Shown: positions 59,066 to 64,000 of the stretch, piece after piece
Layout of the letters: each line of letters starts with the position of its first letter
How positions within the stretch are numbered: the stretch's first letter is position 1
The notes under the pieces: model-generated
What the model saw: the letters and a program-made list of their open reading frames with translations, nothing else
Databases searched by the model: none
Told to the model about the DNA's origin: nothing
Translations under genes and position numbers: made by a program
DNA from: Dillenia suffruticosa
Lineage: Eukaryota; Streptophyta; Magnoliopsida; Dilleniales; Dilleniaceae
DNA: 64,000 nucleotides
NCBI GenBank assembly: GCA_033439265.1
Contig: JAVTVX010000013.1
Location: 20,812,500-20,876,499 of the forward strand
Reading direction: 5' to 3'

Positions 59066-61705
59066 ACAAAATTAGGGCTTAAAGCCCAATTTTCTCTCTT
59101 TCTTTCCCCTCTCTTCTCTCTTCTCTCTCTCTCTTCTCCTCTCTCCTTTTCTTCTCTCTTCTCCCGATCCCCCGCCGCCGCGCCTCTCTCTTTTGCTGCC
59201 ATCCTCCGCCGCGAGCGACCGCCCGAATCAGCTGCACGATCTTCCTCCCACGAGTGCGCCGTGGCCGTCGCTGCTCCAATCCTCTGCGAGCGCGAGACTG
59301 CAGCGCGATCTCCAATCCTCAACGAGCGCGAGCACAGCCGCGCGATCATCTCCGCGCGAGCGCTAGCGCCACCGCGCAGTCTTCCTCGTGAGCGCGCGAG
59401 CGCTGCAGCGCGACCCTCCCTCACGTGAGCACGCGATCGCTCGAGCACGCCGTAGCACGAGCCCCAGCGCGCCCCAGCGCGTCCCAGCGCGCTCCAGCGC
59501 CGAGCCAGCGCCCGAGTCAGCGCGAGCCCAGCACGCGAGACCAACGCGCGAGCCCAGCGCCAGCCCAGCACCAGCCCAGTGTGAGCAGCCCGCGAGCAGC
59601 GCTCGATCAGCGCACGAGCAGCGCGCGACACCCAGAGCGCGACCCCAGCGCACCCTTGCGCGCCTCTGCCCGAGCCCCTGCGCACCTCCAGCACGAGCGC
59701 AAGCGCTCCAGCGTGCGACCCACTGCGTGAGTGCTCGATCCAGCTCGCGAGTGCGACCCTAGCCACTGCGGCCCAGTCCGGCCCGCGGCCCACCAGGCCC
59801 ACCAGGCCCGCCAGCCCATCAGCCCGCGGCCCACGGCCCGTGACAGTCCGTGAGCCTCTGCGAAGGTAAATGACTCTAAGTTTCGATTTTTCGCACTTGG
59901 ATTTCGAATCTCTTTAGTAATTGGACTTAAATTGTTCGCAATTGTTTCAAATTTGGAAACATTCAGGTTTTAGACCAAACCGACGGGCGAACGAAAGCTA
60001 AATCTGAGATCCGAAGAATCCTAGGTGAGAGAAATGAAATCTCTTTAACCCTTGAATAAACTTTGTCAAATTAGGTAGCATTAGTTGATTTGTTTATAAA
60101 TTGAGGAATTTAGGGTTCGTACGAATTAAGAAAAAAAAACGATAAACCCTGAAATAGTCGGAAATTGATAAAAATCGTGATGATTGATTAGGTTGGCTAT
60201 TTTGGTGACTCGATTGAGGGGCGCCTTGTTTTACGTATTTTGGTATTATTGGGGAGTGCGCTACCTTCCCCAAAACTGTGAGTGGGATTTATTTCAATAC
60301 TTTTGTTTAATATGTAAATCCTGTTTTACAACATTTTGATAATGAGCATGATTTGTCGTATGTTGGAAATGTTTTGACCGGTTTTAAAATTGACTTTTGT
60401 GAACCGTTGGAGTGTCCAAAAAAACTGTATTGAATTATGAAATTATGCATCCATGTGGTTGAAATGTATAATGTGCCATTTTATACTCTATGTTGCATCG
60501 GTTTATGAACCTAACTTTGGCACAATTTGATATGATATTGATTGGCCTTGAGGGCTTTGATATGTATTGTTCCGTAGCTACGAAGGACACCGTGAGAGGC
60601 GCTTTGGTGGCGTCCGGATATGCCTAGGCCTGGGGTATCCCACGAGTTGTCGTGATTTGATTATCTACACGGTACTAGCCAGGTTGAACCCGAAAGGGGG
60701 AGGATTTGGATTTGGATTGGATATCCTCTCCAAGTCTAGCACCTGGACGAGGTTCGTCGCCAACGCCGGGGTAGAGAGCACTTTAAAGAAATTTGCATAT
60801 AACACCCCCGGTGCGCCTGTCATAGGTCGCGGTAGACCTCTGCCAGGACATTTTCGGCTGGCAGCTCTATGATTTTAATGACAGTGCTTTGGATGCATAT
60901 TTGACTTGAAAATGCGTGAAATGATATATTGTTGAAATAAAGAGCATGATGATTTGAAATATGATTTATATACTTATGTTTTGACACTCCAGTTTCACAC
61001 TCCATATTTGATGACTGCATTGACCCACTCACTCACTGAGTATTCTTTCCCGAGTACTCACCCCTCATTTCCCTTTTGTTTCAGAGATAGTATTTGACAA
61101 GGAGTGTCGCTTTTAGGACGCTCAGTTTCTTTGGGAGATCAGGCCTGGACTTGAGGAATTATTGTATATTTCCGCTGCAAATTTGTATTGGTGATGTATT
61201 TGTATTCTGAGGTCTATAGATGACCATTTTTATAATTCTGGGATGACTGTATAAATATGGACATTTAAATTGTGGAACTCTCATGTCACTGCATGACATT
61301 GCATTGAGGCATTTCTTTTTCGTTGCGTCTGTATTTGGGAATGTGTCATGTCTTAGAATTGTCCTCTAGGATCGCTCGGTGCCTCCTCTAAATCACAGGA
61401 GGGGCGACTGGCGGCTGTCCATGCCTTTGACGGGGGCATGGCAGTAGAGGTCTGTGGTTAGGACTGTGGAGAATTGTTTGTTAGCCTTGCGTTGCCCTGG
61501 ATTGTGCAGTAGGATGATCTGATTTGTTGTTGAGGATAATATATGCATTTTGAGGCCGGGATGACCCCTTTTGGACAGATAACAGGTTTATTTTAATATG
61601 GGAGACCTCCGATATATGGGGAGGTTCTGCCCGATTTTCTGTAAAAATACAGCCGGCATCCAAGGTAACGGGCGGCTGCTCACGATCCCGGGTCGGGGCG
61701 TGACA
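59015..61705. mobile_element. Solo LTR, 2.69 kb, probably Ty3/gypsy (Tekay/Del-like)
   Basis: It begins TGTAATACCC and ends GGGGCGTGACA, with perfect 5-bp direct repeats ATAAT on both sides (59010-59014 and 61706-61710). The sister units have the uninterrupted target (CATAATTCTTTT, 40.79 kb), so the insertion is certain. There is no internal region, primer site or second LTR, so it is a solo LTR left by recombination. Its length and the TGTAACACCC-type start suit long-LTR gypsy chromoviruses; the lineage is a guess. It contains a poly-A run, a GC-rich GCGCGAGC-rich stretch (59170-59860), and one chance frame of 101 codons. Age: younger than the array duplication, since only one unit has it. 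Confidence 0.85.
59170..59860. repeat. GC-rich CAGCGCGAGC repeat island inside the solo LTR
   Basis: Irregular repeats of CCAGCGC, GCGCGAGC and CGAGCAGC make up about 700 bases. The several long overlapping Ala/Arg/Ser frames here, on both strands, come from this composition. Confidence 0.75.
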
Positions 61706-61915
61706 ATAATTCTTTTTTTTTAAATAGTATGCTGGTTTATTTAAATCATATATTTTAAATACAAAATATGCCGGTTTACTTAAATAGGTATGAAAATCAA
61801 ACACATATCATATTTATTAAACCAACAAAGTAGCAACATCATTAAATGACTAAATTTGAGCAAAATCATGAACTTGGCTCATTTATTTCCAAAGAAGAGT
61901 GAGTGATGAGGTCTA

Positions 61916-62319
61916 TCAACAACCAGCTTGACATGCTTCGAAAGTGTCATAACAAAGAGTTGGCCTATGGGTACAACAAACGCAACCTTTTCGAAAGCCT
62001 CTCGGACAATTGAGTGTCGCAAAACAATGGAGAATAACACCTCGTTTGTTATCCGGTGCAAAGAGTGGTGGTTGTGATGGTCCACTTGCCAAATTGATCA
62101 TGTTTTCATCATCATTTTTGGCCCCCTCACCTATTTGTAATAATAAAAAAGAGGGAAAAGTTAATGGTTGAAGGACTCATTTCTTATGATAATTAAAATT
62201 AAATAACATATTACACACTCACATTACAATTAAATAGAGATGAGAGTATTCTTACATTTGTAAAATATTGCGAAGGTAACAAAAACGAAAATTGCAACCA
62301 GAAGCTTAATGTTCTTCAT
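61916..62319 (-). CDS. Secreted cysteine-rich peptide, ESF1/MEG-like (copy F)
   Basis: Two exons, 62256-62319 and 61916-62130, give 92 aa. The signal peptide is MKNIKLLVAIFVFVTFAIFY. Exon 2 is CEGAKNDDENMINLASG, then PSQPPLFAPDNKRG, then HCFATLNCPRGF, GCVCC, PTLCYDTFEACQAGCC and the stop. It shares exon lengths and intron position with copies C-E. The solo LTR sits about 200 bases beyond its 3' end. TATA-like box at 62410-62417. Nothing is broken, so I expect it to be functional if expressed. Confidence 0.65.
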
Positions 62320-62409
62320 AACTCCAGCTCGGTTTGAGAATAATTATGTATATTTTTTTGTAATTTTTGAAAGTAGTTCTGTTAGTGATTTATTAAATAC
62401 AATAAAGAG

Positions 62410-62417
62410 TATTTATA
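62410..62417 (-). promoter_or_regulatory. TATA box of peptide copy F
   Basis: TATAAATA about 95 bases before the ATG, conserved with copies C-E. Confidence 0.45.
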
Positions 62418-63129
62418 ACATGATTTGATATGATCTATAATTGACATAAATGGAAAATATTTATAAGAATACTTGGTGGGATTGAAGGAGGAGAAGAGAT
62501 GGTGGATTTAATCAGTGTAATAGTAAAGGTGCCATATTTCCTTTTATAAGAGAAAAATATTCAGGCTTTTATTTGGGATGTAACATAATTTGCCTTTGTA
62601 GACTCCACATCTACCATTCTCTTTGTAAAAATTTAATGCATTGATGTATACAAATACAATTTTAAACTTTTATTGAGATTTTTAGAACTTTCTCCTTTAT
62701 TTAAACAGATGCCTTGATTTCTATTTTTTTCCCCCTTTCTTCATCATTTCCCTTTTGAGGATGCTATGAATCATAAAAAATTTTAATGTTTACAAAAATT
62801 AAAATGATAATTGAACCAGTGAAGTTATTGGATGGTTCAATTTTCGGTCGGTGGTCACGTCTTGAGTGATAAAATATTATAAAATATAATATATAATCAT
62901 ATAACATTATATATGAGTACATTTGTCATATAATCGTTATAAAATATGTCGTTACCAACATATAAAATTTATTACATAAATAACTCTAATTCAGTATTAA
63001 AATTTTATCTATAAAATTTATTTTTTAAATAACATCAGAAAAAATTGATTTTTTGCCATGCATATCCAAGCAGCTATAGAAAGACAGCACCACGACCTCC
63101 GTGAATTCAGGTTGTTTTGACTCCGATTC

Positions 63130-63405
63130 CTATCAAGAGTGTGGAAACATCCAGAAGAAACATGCTCTGTTTCGTTGATTGTTTTTCCTCGAACATGAAT
63201 CTCCGATGAATTTTTTGCTAAAATTCACAGAGGGAGATTCAAATGTACACGTGAGATGTGATATTTCTGTCAGAATTAATCTGGATTTTCTATGGAGACT
63301 ACATTGTATAAAAGCCATAAATCATCAGCATCTTGCGGAATGATTTTGACTGTTCCAGTTTGATTTGGCGCGAGTTTTTCTCTCTCCACACCTTCATTAT
63401 TATGG
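63130..63405 (-). pseudogene. PELOTA N-terminal fragment 2
   Basis: The minus strand reads TGTVKIIPQDADDLWLLYN, later HVRGKTINETEHVSSGCFHTL, matching the N-terminal domain in order, with stops between. The C-terminal half is absent. The spacer on its right (63.66-63.78 kb) matches the one between PELOTA and the peptide gene elsewhere, so another unit may follow outside the window. Confidence 0.65.
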
Positions 63406-64000
63406 AAAAACAACCTTCAAAATCTTTTATTGTATCAAAAGCAGTCCAACTAACCTTATTTGAGAGATCTGAGAAACAACCGGATCTTTTTTTTTTTTTT
63501 TAAGTTTTATTCTACGTTCTAATGATCTTCATGAGGGAGTTTTTGTGTTGATTTTCATTTGGAAAACAACTGCCCATCTATAAACAACAAGTGTCATGAA
63601 AAAAATGAAAATTATTGAAAATTTATGTAAATCTTCAGTTTCTAATCATTTGAAATTCTTTCAAAAGCTATTTTGCAGACATTAGATAGCAAGCCTTTCC
63701 ATTTGGATAAATGGAATATTGTCCTAACAAAAGCCTGATTCCTTCCTATCACCTTTTAAATTGATCTCATATTATAATTATTTTTTTCAGAAAAATAATT
63801 AGTACCTAAGATTCAATTAGATGTACAAAAAAGGAGTATTACCAACCTTTTGCGTTTGTTGATTGTTAATTAAAAAAAGGAGAAAAAATCATGTACAAAT
63901 ATAATTAACCAATGATCTGACTTGAGTTATAATAATGGTGATATCAAAAATTTATTCTGGGGGCAATATCCAAGAAATAAGTAGAGAAGAAAATGCAAAA
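63406..64000. other. Array spacer to the window edge
   Basis: AT-rich. Its middle part (about 63680-63780) matches the conserved spacer at 40.69-40.80 kb. No gene. Confidence 0.5.

Larger units (their letters stand above)
29600..64000. repeat. Tandem array of a composite peptide-protease-PELOTA unit
   Basis: The same blocks recur in the same order. Peptide gene: 29.6-31.4, 41.0-41.4, 45.0-45.4, 54.8-55.2, 61.9-62.3 kb. Protease: 33.0-36.7 and 47.5-50.7 kb, with a deletion scar at 56.6. Non-coding block with GGCGGTCTACGTGG: 38.23, 42.63, 52.46, 57.35 kb. PELOTA pseudogene: 39.3, 43.6, 53.4, 58.3 kb. Non-coding stretches between blocks also align, for example 32.4 with 46.7 kb, and 40.7 with 44.7, 54.5 and 58.9 kb. 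Some units lack the protease, which points to unequal exchange. The array continues past the right edge. Confidence 0.85.

Noticed and set aside
59008-59834. Overlapping Ala/Arg/Ser-rich frames up to 264 aa
   Set aside because: They lie wholly in the GC-rich repeat part of the solo LTR and occur on both strands at once.
60567-60872. 101-aa open frame in the solo LTR
   Set aside because: It sits inside the LTR, shows no known domain, and LTRs of this family are not expected to encode a protein.
1-64000. CRISPR arrays, rRNA or tRNA genes, bacterial-type operons
   Set aside because: None seen. The window is plant nuclear DNA with introns and retroelements.

Overview
The window is nuclear DNA of a eudicot plant. 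Three things show this: plant-type genes with many short introns, a Ty1/copia fossil whose primer-binding site matches plant initiator tRNA-Met, and AT-rich intergenic DNA full of plant transposon remnants. I cannot name the species. Every host gene I could model is on the minus strand.

Layout. 1-5960: a decayed minus-strand Ty1/copia element whose 3' end lies beyond the left edge. 8205-18339: a complete 13-exon CACTIN gene (about 666 aa). Its 5.7-kb second intron holds a non-autonomous LTR element with both LTRs. 18340-26142: gene-poor DNA with a LINE endonuclease fragment (24.2-25.3 kb). 26143-26604: a two-exon gene for a secreted cysteine-rich peptide that looks like an EMBRYO SURROUNDING FACTOR 1 (ESF1/MEG) relative.

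From about 29.6 kb to the right edge the DNA is a decaying tandem array of one composite unit. Its parts are an ESF1-like peptide gene, a 10-exon pepsin-family (A1) aspartic protease with a GPI-anchor-like tail, conserved non-coding flank, and an antisense-oriented broken copy of PELOTA. Peptide genes: one broken copy at 31 kb and four intact copies at 41.0, 45.0, 54.8 and 61.9 kb, plus a stub at 42.3 kb. Proteases: two intact copies (33.0-36.7 and 47.5-50.7 kb) with identical internal exon lengths, and a scar at 56.6 kb where a third was deleted. PELOTA pseudogenes: four large (39.3, 43.6, 53.4, 58.3 kb) and two N-terminal fragments (42.0, 63.1 kb).

Two insertions mark the history of the array. 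A 1.27-kb inverted-repeat element with a GA/G-rich core sits inside the first peptide gene. A 2.69-kb solo LTR with a perfect 5-bp target duplication sits in the last unit.

The candidate system of interest is the co-duplicated pair of secreted peptide and membrane-anchored aspartic protease. Relatives of both families act in plant reproduction, so the protease might process or turn over the peptides. That link is inferred from linkage only. All exon models rest on reading splice sites by eye, reading-frame continuity and remembered family sequences; no alignment or transcript data were used.
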